64,000 nt of DNA from Otatea glauca (taxonomy: Eukaryota; Streptophyta; Magnoliopsida; Poales; Poaceae): positions 30,944,176 to 31,008,175 of the forward strand of contig CM070723.1 in the NCBI GenBank assembly GCA_036346275.1. Reading direction: 5' to 3'. This document shows, one piece after another, positions 23,537-32,817 of this stretch (positions within the stretch are counted from its first letter, which is position 1; every line of letters starts with the position of its first letter). A model generated the notes under the pieces. The model saw nothing but the letters and a program-made list of their open reading frames with translations, made no database searches and was not told the origin of the DNA. The position numbers and the translations under genes were made by a program.

Positions 23537-24515
23537 TCACGCCAATAAAAACATATTCTCTTGGGAACCGGTAGACATGCCAGGAGTCCCGAGGGAGGTG
23601 ATTGAGCATAAATTGCAAATAAGGCTTGGCTGCCGACCTGTACGCCAAAAGCTACGCCGTTTCTCTCTTGAAAAGATGTTGATAATTAGGGAACATCTTG
23701 ACAATCTCTTAAAGGCCGATTTCATTCGTGAGATTGACTACTCCGGGTGGCTAGCTAACCCAGTTATCGTGCAGAAGGAAAGCGGGAAGTGGAGGATGTG
23801 CGTCAACCATACGGGCCTGAACTTGGTGTGCCTGAAGGATGATTTCCCTCTTCTGCGCATAGGCCAGATCGTCGACTCCACTGCCAATGCCAAGATGCTA
23901 AGTTTCCTCGACACCTACTCGGGCTACCATCAAATAAAGCTCGCAGTCGATGATGAAGACAAGACGGCCTTCATCACGCTGTTTGGGACGTTCTGCTACA
24001 TGACCATGTCATTCGGCCTGCGCAATGCAGGCGCGACATTTCAACGGCTGATGTTCAAGACCTTTGACCGTCAGATCGGTCGCAACCTCGAGGTCTACGT
24101 CGACGACATCATCGTCAAGAGCTCTTCTGGACACGACCATATCAACGACCTCGTGGAGACCTTCGCCAACCTGAACAAGCATGGCATCAAGCTCAACCCT
24201 AAAAAATGTCTGTTTGGCGTCATCTCGGGCAAAGTTATCGACTACAAGATCGGGGGCTTGGGAGTCGGACCGAACCCAGAGAAAATCGAGGCGATTAAGA
24301 AGATGGCTCCTTCGACATCAACAAGACAGGTCCAGTGCCTCACCGATCGCATGGCCACTCTCAGTCAGTTCATTTCAAGGCTCGGTGAGCGCGGACTACC
24401 GTTCTTCAAGGCATTGCGTAAGCACAGGGGCTTCAAATGGACCCCCGAAACTCAACGGTCTTTTGATGAGCTAAAAGCATACCTTTCGAGCCCACCACTA
24501 CTCACAACCCCGTGA
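23537..24515 (+). pseudogene. G2 reverse transcriptase
   Basis: The best-preserved domain of G2: 312 codons open from 23577. Motifs in order: PGVPREVIEHKLQIRLGCRP, ADFIREIDYSGWLANPVIVQ, WRMCVNHTGLN, FLDTYSGYHQIKLA, TAFITLFGTFCYMTMSFGLRNAG, and the catalytic YVDDIIVKS at 24096-24107, followed by LNPKKCLFGV. The thumb and connection continue to FKWTPETQRSFDELKAYL. It ends at a TGA TAG pair near 24513. A few consensus positions differ, such as HTGLN where grass copies usually have TDLN. Function of this copy is unlikely because its partners are broken. Confidence 0.88.
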
Positions 24516-25199
24516 TAGGGAGAAACACTGCTGCTTTATCTCGTTGCTATGACCCAGGCTGTCAGCACCGTCCTGGTGGCCGATCACGACAGTCGATAGC
24601 AGCCAATCTACTACATCAGCAAGGTACTTCATGGGCCATGGGAGCGTTGCCTCGAGGTCCAGAAGCTACTCTACGCCCTCTTCATGGTTTCGCGCAAACT
24701 CCGACACTACTTCCAGGTGTACACAGTGGTTATCCCGAGCGGATTCCTGCTCGGCGAGATCCTAAGGAACCCAGAAGCTGGAGGTGCATCGCTAGGTGGG
24801 TCATGGATTTGGCAGAATTCGACATACAGTTTGTAGCACGCATCGCCATTAAGTCGCAAGCGCTCGCCGACTTCGTGGTCGAGCAGACATCGCAACCGAC
24901 TCCCGAGCTTGAGGTCAAGGAAGAGAAACCCTGGAGGATGTACTTCGATGGCTCCAGGTCGTTCGAGCGCTCGGGGGCTGGTATCCTCATCATCACACCC
25001 CGCGGAGACAAACTGAGGTGTGTGGTTCGCTTCTGTTTTTGTGCAACTAATAACATGGCGGAGTATGAGGCCCTTTTGGTGGGTCTCCGAGCCAGCAAGT
25101 CGCAGGGCGTGTGCCGGTTAGTCGTTAAGGGCGACTCCCAGCTCGTCATCAACCAGTACAAGGACTACTAGTGCTCGGAGGGCTCGATGGCCAGGTACC
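24516..25199 (+). pseudogene. G2 RNase H and second (Tat-type) RNase H, 5' part
   Basis: The first RNase H is frameshifted; LLYLVAMTQAVSTVLVADHD and KVLHGPWERCLEVQKLLYAL lie in the frame after the RT stop. Near 24795 the frame changes, and WVMDLAEFDIQFVARIAIKS leads into a second RNase H: WRMYFDGSRSFERSGAGILI, NNMAEYEALLVGLRASKSQG and VVKGDSQLVINQ. The D...E...D spacing is as in ribonuclease H. A TAG falls at 25169-25171 and G3 interrupts at 25199; the domain resumes at 28171. A second RNase H of this kind is described for the Tat lineage. Confidence 0.83.
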
Positions 25200-25744
25200 T
25201 GTGGAATATAAGAACCCGGGTACCCTCATGACAGGCCCAAGAGGGAGGCCCAGAAGATACTCCCCGCGTCAGGCCCCGCTGACGTGCGCAAGGGGACATA
25301 TCCTAAAGGAAGTTGAACTTATATTTAGATATGATAGATACGGTTGTAATCCGAGTCGTTAATAGGGTAGATAAAGATGTAAACTCTATCCTATTAACTG
25401 ACTAGAATCTTGTAACCAATCGGAATCTCCAAACCGATCAGGACTCTGTAAGCCGCCCCACCCCCACTATATAAGGGAGAGGGCGGGCAACAACATAGGC
25501 ATCGGATCATCCAAGCATAGAGCAATCAAGCCATAGAGCCTAGAACACCACATATCGCCTAGAGCATATTGCGCTTTGAGCAACCCCAGATCCAAGAGGT
25601 CAGCATAATTCTAGCACACAGGATTAGGGTATTACCTCCATTGCTGAGGGTCTGAACCTGTCTAAAATCTCTGTCTTGTGTGACTATTGAGTTTGAGATT
25701 CAGCGCCTACCCCATAAATTCATTGCTGACTACAAAAGTCGACA
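25200..25744 (+). repeat. G3 5' LTR
   Basis: Contains tatataaggg near 25470, followed by gagagggcggg, and ends aaagtcgaca. Compared with the 3' LTR it has longer G/C runs in the first 110 bp. Confidence 0.92.
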
Positions 25745-25746
25745 GT

Positions 25747-25763
25747 TGGCGCGCAGGTAGGGG
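25747..25763 (+). promoter_or_regulatory. Primer binding site of G3
   Basis: tggcgcgcaggtagggg, two bases after the LTR. It resembles the tggcgcgcc-type sites of grass gypsy elements with one base missing. Confidence 0.7.
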
Positions 25764-25792
25764 GAGCGCTATAATCTTTTCCTACAGACTCT

Positions 25793-26350
25793 ATGGCAGC
25801 GATCGGCGGAATCGCCACCACCTTCATCTCCGCCGGCTTTCCGCCGGAGCACGACTTCGTCGCAGATGCGCGCGGAGATCTTGTCCACCTAGACTTGAAC
25901 CAGATCCAATCTGGTAAAGATCAGGCTGACTCATTTCAGGTATGTCACTTTGACTTGGCCGGCAAACCAGTCGACGTTGCGGGGAATTGCTGCGATCTTC
26001 GTGGCGTCTTCGCGATAGAAGAGCAGAAGACCGATCTCCAACGCCAACAAGAAGAACAGGAAGCTGCGGGGGAAGATCGTCTTCGTAAGGGTAAGGAGGT
26101 GCAGGTGTGATCACTTCGATCTCGTGGCCATAATGTCCACGAGGACCTCCTGCAATCCAGGTTGGGAGATCAAGCCGTCTTCCACACGCCAATGCAGAAC
26201 GTCGTCGCCTCCAAGACGCTTCTTGACAAACTGGACCCGATGATTGCATCGGATAGCCCGGTGGCCCCGATCGTGGCCTAGATCAAGGCCATGGTGACGG
26301 CGATCGCAATTCAACAAAATCAGGAAAAGCCGGTAGGTGAAGCGCACTCG
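25793..26350 (+). pseudogene. G3 gag N-terminal relic
   Basis: A frame begins MAAIGGIATTFISAGF and contains a glutamine- and glutamate-rich coil (QKTDLQRQQEEQEAAGEDR). After a TGA near 26107 the same frame goes on through TPMQNVVASKTLLDKLDPM and a TAG near 26279. The layout resembles the N-terminal part of Tat-lineage gag proteins, but no capsid core follows. Function as a protein is doubtful; the segment may be kept for packaging signals. The similarity is by eye only. Confidence 0.5.
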
Positions 26351-26389
26351 CGCTCCCACGCGGCATTCGGCGACGCCACGAGCCTCGCT

Positions 26390-26690
26390 GCGCCGAGCGC
26401 CGCCGGCGACGCCATGAGCCGACACCCGCGCCCCGAGCGCCACCTTCGGCATGGCCACGATCCCACGCCCGCGCCCCGAGCGCCACCTTCGGCATGGCCA
26501 CAAGCCTACGCCCGTGCCCCGAGCGCCACCTTCAGCACGTCCACGAGCCTACGCCTGCGCCCCGAGTGTCGCCACCTTCGGCACGGCCACGAGCCGACGC
26601 TGCGCCGAGCGCAACCTTCAAGACGACCACGAGCCGACGCTGCGCCCGAGTGCCTCCTTCAAGCGCCACGAGCCACGCCACAAGACCGAA
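26390..26690 (+). repeat. 43-bp GC-rich tandem array in G3
   Basis: The word gag in (c)ccgag recurs at 26435, 26478, 26521, 26564 and 26607, exactly 43 bp apart, with looser units at 26395 and 26648. Each unit reads roughly gagcgccaccttcggcatgg plus ccacgagcctacgcc. Because 43 is not a multiple of three, every frame shows RHLRHGHEPTPAP-like repeats; these are repeat products, not separate genes. Confidence 0.9.
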
Positions 26691-27628
26691 GCCGCCTGAC
26701 TCATCTACAAGCCTTCGCCTGCGCCACGAGCAAAGATGGCATGATCATCGACAACATATGGAGCATAAAGCGGCTAAGTCACTTTTTACTCAATTATGTC
26801 ATTATAAATAAAATTGTTGACTTTCCTGACTTGCTACTTAGTTGACCCACAACTAAGCAGTAAGTCGGGGGCTACACCTAATAGTGTGCGCATGCGCACA
26901 TCTTTTTTTGAGTTGTATTTTTATTGTTTTGCTTAACGATTGCAAGTGAATCCGAGTGCGATAACTCCGAGTTGTGAAGCTCTGACCCCCTGAATGACGA
27001 ACTTTAGTCACCCAAAACACGTGCTTGGGAAAAAGAGCCATGAGCCGACTCCCAACGCTCGGGGGCTAGACTAGTCGGGCAAAGTGCTTAAACAAAAAAG
27101 TCAAACCACTCGGTTGAATTCAAAATCAATAAGGAAAAAGAGTAAAAAACTCTAAAATTATATATACACCAGTCGGACATCCCATCCGAGTGAATTGATT
27201 TACATTGCCTAAGTTCTGCATATACATGATTTCAGGGCTACTAAATTTGGATGCGATGTGTGTGAGCCAACGCTTCAACGACGACATCAGCAACTTCGGC
27301 GACGAATGAATTTAAAGGGAGCGGCGCTGAATTTTGCCATGAGCGGGAAAAGCGTTTGACTTCTGCATATCGTTTGGGATACAGTATGTCCCAAGATGAG
27401 CCGACTGCCAGAATTCCAATAATGGGGCTAGGAACCACTCAGAAAGTTTAACGCGTGGAACTCTATTGAGTCCTTCATGATCTCTTTGCCTACAACAGGG
27501 CACTCGACTGTAAAGGAAAACTAGTCGGAAGTCAGTATCAAGAATCGAAGCACTCGGCGTGAAGCATGACTCGGCTTGGCCAGCAACCAGAAGGCAACAA
27601 CTCGATCGCAAAGGACTCGGGGCTCTAC

Positions 27629-28165
27629 TGTGGAATATAAGAACCGGGTACCCTCATGACAGCCCAAGAGGAGGCCGGAAGATACTCCCGTCGGGCCCAT
27701 TGCTGCATGCGCAAGGACATATCCTAAAGGAAGTTGAACTTATATTTAGATTTGATAGATACGGTTGTAATCCGAGTCGTTAATAGGGTAGATAAAGATG
27801 TAAACTCTATCCTATTAACTGACTAGAATCTTGTAACCAATCGGAATCTCCAAACCGATCAGGACTCTGTAAGCCGCCCCACCCCCGCTATATAAGGGAG
27901 AGGGCGGGCAACAACATAGGCATCGGATCATCCAAGCATAGAGCAATCAAGCCATAGAGCCTAGAACACCACATATCGCCTAGAGCATATTGCGCTTTGA
28001 GCAACCCCAGATCCAAGAGGTCAGCATAATTCCAGCACACAGGATTAGGGTATTATCTCCATTGCTGAGGGCCTGAACCTGTCTAAAATCCCTGTCTTGT
28101 GTGACCATTGAGTTTGAGATTCAGCGCCTACCCCATAAATTCATTGCCGACTACAAAAGTCGACA
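27629..28165 (+). repeat. G3 3' LTR
   Basis: Nearly identical to the 5' LTR except for shortened G/C runs in the first ~110 bp. TATA-like ctatataaggg near 27889. Confidence 0.92.
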
Positions 28166-28170
28166 GTACC

Positions 28171-28230
28171 TTTCTGAGGTGCGCAAGATGGAGAAGTGGT
28201 TCCGGAACATGGAAATCAAACACCTCGGCC
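28171..28230 (+). pseudogene. G2 second RNase H, 3' remnant
   Basis: Once G3 and one GTACC are removed, the frame runs from GSMARY into LSEVRKMEKWFRNMEIKHL, the usual end of this RNase H. Immediately after this the homology stops; the rest of the domain and all of integrase are absent. Confidence 0.8.
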
Positions 28231-30057
28231 TCACCGGTCGTAGTGGCCCCAACCTCGGGCTCGTCCCCGTCTACCCCAACTTCGACTGCCGAGGTGCCTT
28301 CGGCTCCGCCTCCCGTAGTGACTTGGGCCTGCCTCAAGCGAGGATGGCGGACCAGGAGGAAGTCGTCCTCGTCCTCGGACTCACCCTGGACAACGACCAT
28401 GGTCAATGGTCGTTGACTACCAGATGCAACCACCGCCGCACCCCGAGTGTTACGACACTCAAAGTGATTGAGACGTTCCCGATGCCGCGATGAGCGCGAG
28501 CGAGCATTCGAGGTCTACGGCGGGGAAAACTGCTAAGCAAGGGAAGAAAGGAAACCTACGCTATGATCTGAAGGAGATAAAAGATCGCACATACCTGGAT
28601 CGCAAGCCTCTATCTCGTGGAGGGGCGCTGGGGATCTTGGTGCCCCGTCTCCTCCACGACGGCAGGGCGTCCCCTCTTCGGGCACCTTATGAGGGTGACC
28701 TTGCAACCTGTGGGCTCTAAGCTCCCCACGGCGACTGTACCAGCGCCCAACGATGGAGACTTCGGTGTCATCCCTAAGTCCGAGGTCCTCGCGGCGGTCG
28801 CTGCCTTCTGTTGCTGTTAGAGACAAGGAGAGGTCAAGGATGGCAACAACCGGGAGATCGAGCTCGAGCATTACCGGGCTCGATTGAGATGGCTTACCAC
28901 TGTTCGGTCGCCCCACTCGATGTGTTGCTTCTTCGGGGTGCTGGACCACGGGGCGTCTGCGACCGGCCTCTTGCTAGCTTTCTTGCCCTTGTTCGCTCCT
29001 AGCAGCGGCAGCATCCGCCTCGCCATGTCCAAGAGCTCCTCATGCTCCTACAATTATGGGCCGAGGTCAGTACGAGCTCGAGCACTTTCGAGCTCGACCT
29101 TGGTGCAAGAAGAGTTACCTCGCTGCTCCGCCTCTACACGTTCTTGGGGACAGGGTCATCCGTGGTATAGTTGAACGTTGCCTTCCTGAACATCTTGAAC
29201 ATCCTCGCTGCTATCCAAGACTCTGGCAGAGCTGCTGAGGAAAAGGGGAGCTGTCTGATAGCGCTCGGCCAAGCTCGAGCATTCCTGAGCTCGAGGGGTC
29301 TTACCGTTTGGACCCTCCCGGGTGAGGTAGTCGTTCTTTATCTCAAAGAACGGATGCACCCTCTTCCTCAGGGGGAACACCCGATTGCGCAATAAGTCAT
29401 AGGCGATGGCCTGGCTGGTGAGACCATGCGTCGCGCAGATGTGGATGGCTGCGACAACCTCTTGGTCTGTCGCTAAGTCTTTACGGTCAGGGGTCTGACG
29501 CTTGCTATCCACAGGAGTCCCGTTGTACGCGAGGGCGTCTTCTTCTCCCTACTTCAGGTAAAACCACCTGTCGGTCCATGGCCTAAGGGAATCTCGAGCA
29601 TGGATCGGGGGGTAGGAGCAAAGAAGCCCCGTCCACAGCCAGAAGTAGAGAAACCCGACCATGGGGTCCTTTGAGGTGCGGAACAAGGAATAAAAGTGGA
29701 AGAAGAGCGAGGGGGTTGGGGGAATTCCCAGGAACCCTTCACACAAATGCGAGAAGATAGAAAGAAGAAGAATGGAGTTGGGTACCAGATTAACCAACTC
29801 AATCTCCCATTGCGTGAGAACGCCGCTGCGAAGTCACTCTCCGGCGTCCGCAGACCAAAGAGCATGTACTCCTCGATGCTGACGAGCTCGTCCGCTTGGG
29901 GCTGCGGCCCGACTTCATTGCCCGGCAGCCGCCATGTCGCTGGGTCCAGCATCCCCGGCGTCTCAAGCTCCTTCATCTGCTCTAGAGTCATCATGCTCCT
30001 CCCAAATTTGGCCATGGGCTTCGGCTGAGTTTTGGTCGATGGGGGAAGATTGCGCAA
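28231..30057 (-). pseudogene. G2 antisense ORF (Transposase_28-like)
   Basis: A minus-strand gene lies between the pol remnant and the 3' LTR. It opens MRNLPPSTKTQPKPMAKFGR at 30057, then reads ATWRLPGNEVGPQPQADELV and SIEEYMLFGLRTPESDFAAA. A frame change near 29800 leads to LVPNSILLLSIFSHLCEGFL, and a further change to EVVAAIHICATHGLTSQAIA near 29450. The pattern of a WRLP start and an LVPNSIL..S.F.HLCE.FLGI helix matches the plant family known as putative gypsy-type transposon (Pfam Transposase_28), found antisense in Tat-lineage elements. The C-terminal part (about 28950-28230) is low-complexity, with acidic GESEDEDDF. Role unknown; this copy is broken. Confidence 0.78.
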
Positions 30058-30437
30058 GAAGTGTTAGGGAGATGAAGGAGCACTAGGGTTCGACACAAGA
30101 AGAATTTGGGGAATCCTCTGAGGAAGGCAACGGTTCGGGATTTAAAGGGCCCGATCGTCGAAGCTAGTGCTGGTTACGCCTCAAAAGGAGCGCTGCAGTT
30201 CCTACGATGGGATTCAAGGCGCCGTGAGTTACTCCCCCAATTTCTCCGCCCAAAGACCGCGGCGTCGAAGTCCGAGTGTTTCTGGGCTCGACCGCACCAT
30301 GGATCTCCGTGCGGTCCAGTCCTGGGCTCGAGCTTGAGCATTTCCAAGCTCGGCCGGGGAACCGTCCCATTCTCTAGATCATCAGACTTAAGGTCATCCC
30401 GAGCTCCAGGATCACTGCTTGAGTCTCAGGGGCTAGC

Positions 30438-31095
30438 TGTCGGGGACTGGTTACCCTGCGTGGGCGATGGCAAGCTAGGACCAAGCTCATTCGACCAAGG
30501 ACCAAGCTCGCTCGACCAAGGGCCAAGCTCGCTCAACCAAGTGCCAAGCTCGCTATTGAGGATGGGCCCAGAAGACTCGGTTGGATTGCGGAAGCCAGCA
30601 GTTACTGAGTCAAGGAGGGGCCTTAAAAGGTTGAGTTAAGGCGATCATGGGCAACGGTTCCTAGCGCCATTATCGCTATACTTCATTGCACATCATGTAC
30701 AGATCTGGCGCCACTCCCCCGTGAATCTCGCCCGGCCATTTGCTGTAATGAACTCAGCATTATAGGTATAAAGGCTTTCCCTCTGCATGGGGAAAAGGCA
30801 GGATAGACATACGCAGAGACAACATGACACAAAGAACCAGTGCTCGACCTCGGCTCGAGCACCTCCTGTATTCAACCACAGTATATCATCGTCTACCTTC
30901 CACCTCCGGGCAAGACTGGAGTAGAACTGTTACCCGTACCAGGGGCTCGAATCAGTATAACTCCTCGCGTCAACTGTTCTCTTGTTCTCACCCTTAGCGG
31001 CGATCAGAGTCCCTTTCGAGCGAGCACGATCTTGAGTTCCACTCCTACATCACTCCCCCCTTCTTCTTTTTGTCAGGCGATCCCGATCGTTGGTA
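30438..31095 (+). repeat. G2 3' LTR
   Basis: 658 bp. It is longer than the 5' LTR because the ~21-bp unit gaccaagct...ctcgctc is present about four times (30478-30560). A TATA-like tataggtataaag lies near 30761-30773. It ends gttggta where the 5' copy ends gtagaca. Confidence 0.88.
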
Positions 31096-31100
31096 GGTAG

Positions 31101-31193
31101 TGTTTCAGTCGGTAGCCTAGATCGTGAGGGTTGTCTCCACTAATCGAGAGTTATCCACCTCACCGAAAGATCGGGCCTCTATTAGCCTCATCA
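31101..31193 (+). repeat. G1 5' LTR, segment 3
   Basis: tgtttcagtcggtagcc to cctcatca, identical in layout to 1501-1592 and 55430-55521. Confidence 0.88.
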
Positions 31194-31195
31194 GG

Positions 31196-31207
31196 TGGTA
31201 TCAGAGC
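31196..31207 (+). promoter_or_regulatory. Primer binding site of G1
   Basis: tggtatcagagc, complementary to initiator-Met tRNA, two bases after the LTR. Confidence 0.88.
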
Positions 31208-32455
31208 TTTCATTGATCAGTGAGAATTTAAGGTTTTATAGTAGTAGATTCATTTTTATTTACCCAGAGTCTAGAAAATTGCCACAAAAAATTACCTTAC
31301 CAGAACCCTCTAAGCCTTTGCTGTGTTTCTTTTCGGTTTGCTTCTTTGAATTGCATATTGCATCATCGTTTTGAATTACTGGTCTTAGTGCCTAAATTGG
31401 TCTGGCTTTGCTTGCTAATCTCTGTCTAGGGTTGTGCCGCTGCCAATTTTGGTTATCAGTCTTTCTGTTGCGTCCAGAAAAGAAATAGATCGAATCGGTT
31501 GCATTCTGTTTGAAAAGAGATCAATTCGGACTATCCTTTCCCTTAAGTCCAGATTAAAAAAATCCATGTCAGTTGTTCTTGCCCTGTCTGAGTTGCACAC
31601 AAACTCATTTCAGTCTAAACCTAGTCAATCTCCATTTTGCCAAATCTGAACCTGCTTTCCTTGGCCGAATCCATGTCTAGGAAGTTGCATTTGTTTGCCT
31701 GCCTGTCAGTAAAACGGCCATAACTTTTGCATATGGAGTCCATTTTTGATGCACGAGTACTTGTTTCGAAGAGGACGACAAGGCACATTTGAAAAAACAC
31801 AACCTTTGGTCTTCTGCCCATTTTTGACCTCAAATTCAGCCCCTAATGCTGAGTTTCGGGCCCCAAAAGTTTTCTATGCTATTTTTGTCGTCTTTCGGTC
31901 ATCTATTTAGTGTTTTCTCTTGTTCTAAAATGTAAGATTTTTTCTTTCCATCCTTAGTTGAGTTAGGAGTTTTATTTTTTAGTTGCAAAAAAAAAAAAGA
32001 AAAAAAATTATGAGAAGTGCCTCCTCTTTTTGAGATAGCACTTTTTGTGGTAGTTCTTCGTACTGGTCATTTGTGTTTGACCCTGGTAGTATCTTTTTAA
32101 GCTTGCTATACCTAGTTTCGGTCTTGTCTAGGGTCAGTAAATTGTGACTAGTACTTTGAACTACTTTTCAACTTTGCAATTTCCGGATTGAATTACTTGC
32201 TAATCCTTGCTACATATTTAAGCTTGTCCAAGATCCACCTTCTACTAACGAAATAGGTATCGTTCTCCTTGCAATCGCTTTGCCAAGCTTGAGTTGCATT
32301 TATCACGAACCAGCTGCTAATTGCTCCACCTGTTTTACATTGGTAAGAACTTGCAAGAGCAGGTAAGGGCTTGAACGTGTGTGACATTGAACCACAAGCA
32401 CCAATTAGTTGATAGGGGAATATACTTGTGAATAGTTTCTTGTCCTCCACTAAAA
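31208..32455 (+). other. G1 5' untranslated leader
   Basis: 1.25 kb without a recognisable protein, T-rich, with a poly-A run broken by single G residues near 31985-32010. It separates the primer site from the gag ATG. Confidence 0.65.
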
Positions 32456-32817
32456 ATGGCAGGTTCTACTGATCATACCGACGAGGATGCACATCTCACG
32501 CTGCGTATAAAGGAATAGTATGACATTTTTCATGCATACTGAATCAACATTCAGAGCATCTTGATGGGGTCCTAGATCGCACGAATGGTGAGCTTGCTGC
32601 GCTTGCTACACGCATAGGGCAGCTAGAGAGAGCTCCGTCACCGGCTGCCCCTGCTGCTGCCCCCACTAATACTGGCATACCACGATAACACCGTTCCCCT
32701 TCTGTTGCTCATTCATGTGCCGACGAAGTAGAAGAAGTCATTCATGAAGGAAATCAATATATTGTTGATACGGAGTGTGATGGAGGATTCAATCCTAAAA
32801 ATGATCGTGATCATCGG
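32456..32817 (+). pseudogene. G1 gag, N-terminal part
   Basis: The ATG opens MAGSTDHTDEDAHLTLRIKE and meets a TAG at once. The frame later reads NGELAALATRIGQLERAPSP, an Ala/Pro-rich segment, and ADEVEEVIHEGNQYIVDTEC, a layout seen in grass gypsy gag N-termini. At least one frameshift and two stops are present. S2 cuts the gene at 32817; it resumes at 50309. Confidence 0.7.

Larger units (their letters stand above)
25200..28165 (+). mobile_element. G3: short non-autonomous LTR element
   Basis: 2,966 bp with LTRs of 545 and 537 bp (tgtggaatataagaac...gtcgaca) and perfect GTACC TSDs (25195-25199 and 28166-28170). The internal 1.9 kb has only a gag N-terminal relic, a 43-bp tandem array and purine-rich tracts near 26862, 27058 and 27617. 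With no pol, movement must have used enzymes of another element. It resembles non-autonomous partners of Tat elements; that link is inferred. Confidence 0.92.
20135..31095 (+). mobile_element. G2: Tat-lineage Ty3/gypsy element, integrase deleted
   Basis: LTRs of 612 and 658 bp (tgtcg(a/g)ggactgg...), flanked by perfect GGTAG (20130-20134 and 31096-31100). The primer site tggtgcccaccgtggggc follows the 5' LTR. Coding order is gag, protease, RT, RNase H, second RNase H; the second RNase H then runs straight into an antisense gene next to the 3' LTR. A second RNase H and an antisense ORF are features described for Tat-lineage elements. Integrase is missing. G3 is inserted inside. Confidence 0.9.

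Noticed and set aside
25824..26503. Minus-strand 130-141-codon frames in G3
   Set aside because: GC-rich shadows of the gag relic and tandem array, with no domain content.
26291..26845. 184-codon Arg/His/Pro-rich frame in G3
   Set aside because: Produced by the 43-bp tandem array, which gives similar peptides in all frames.
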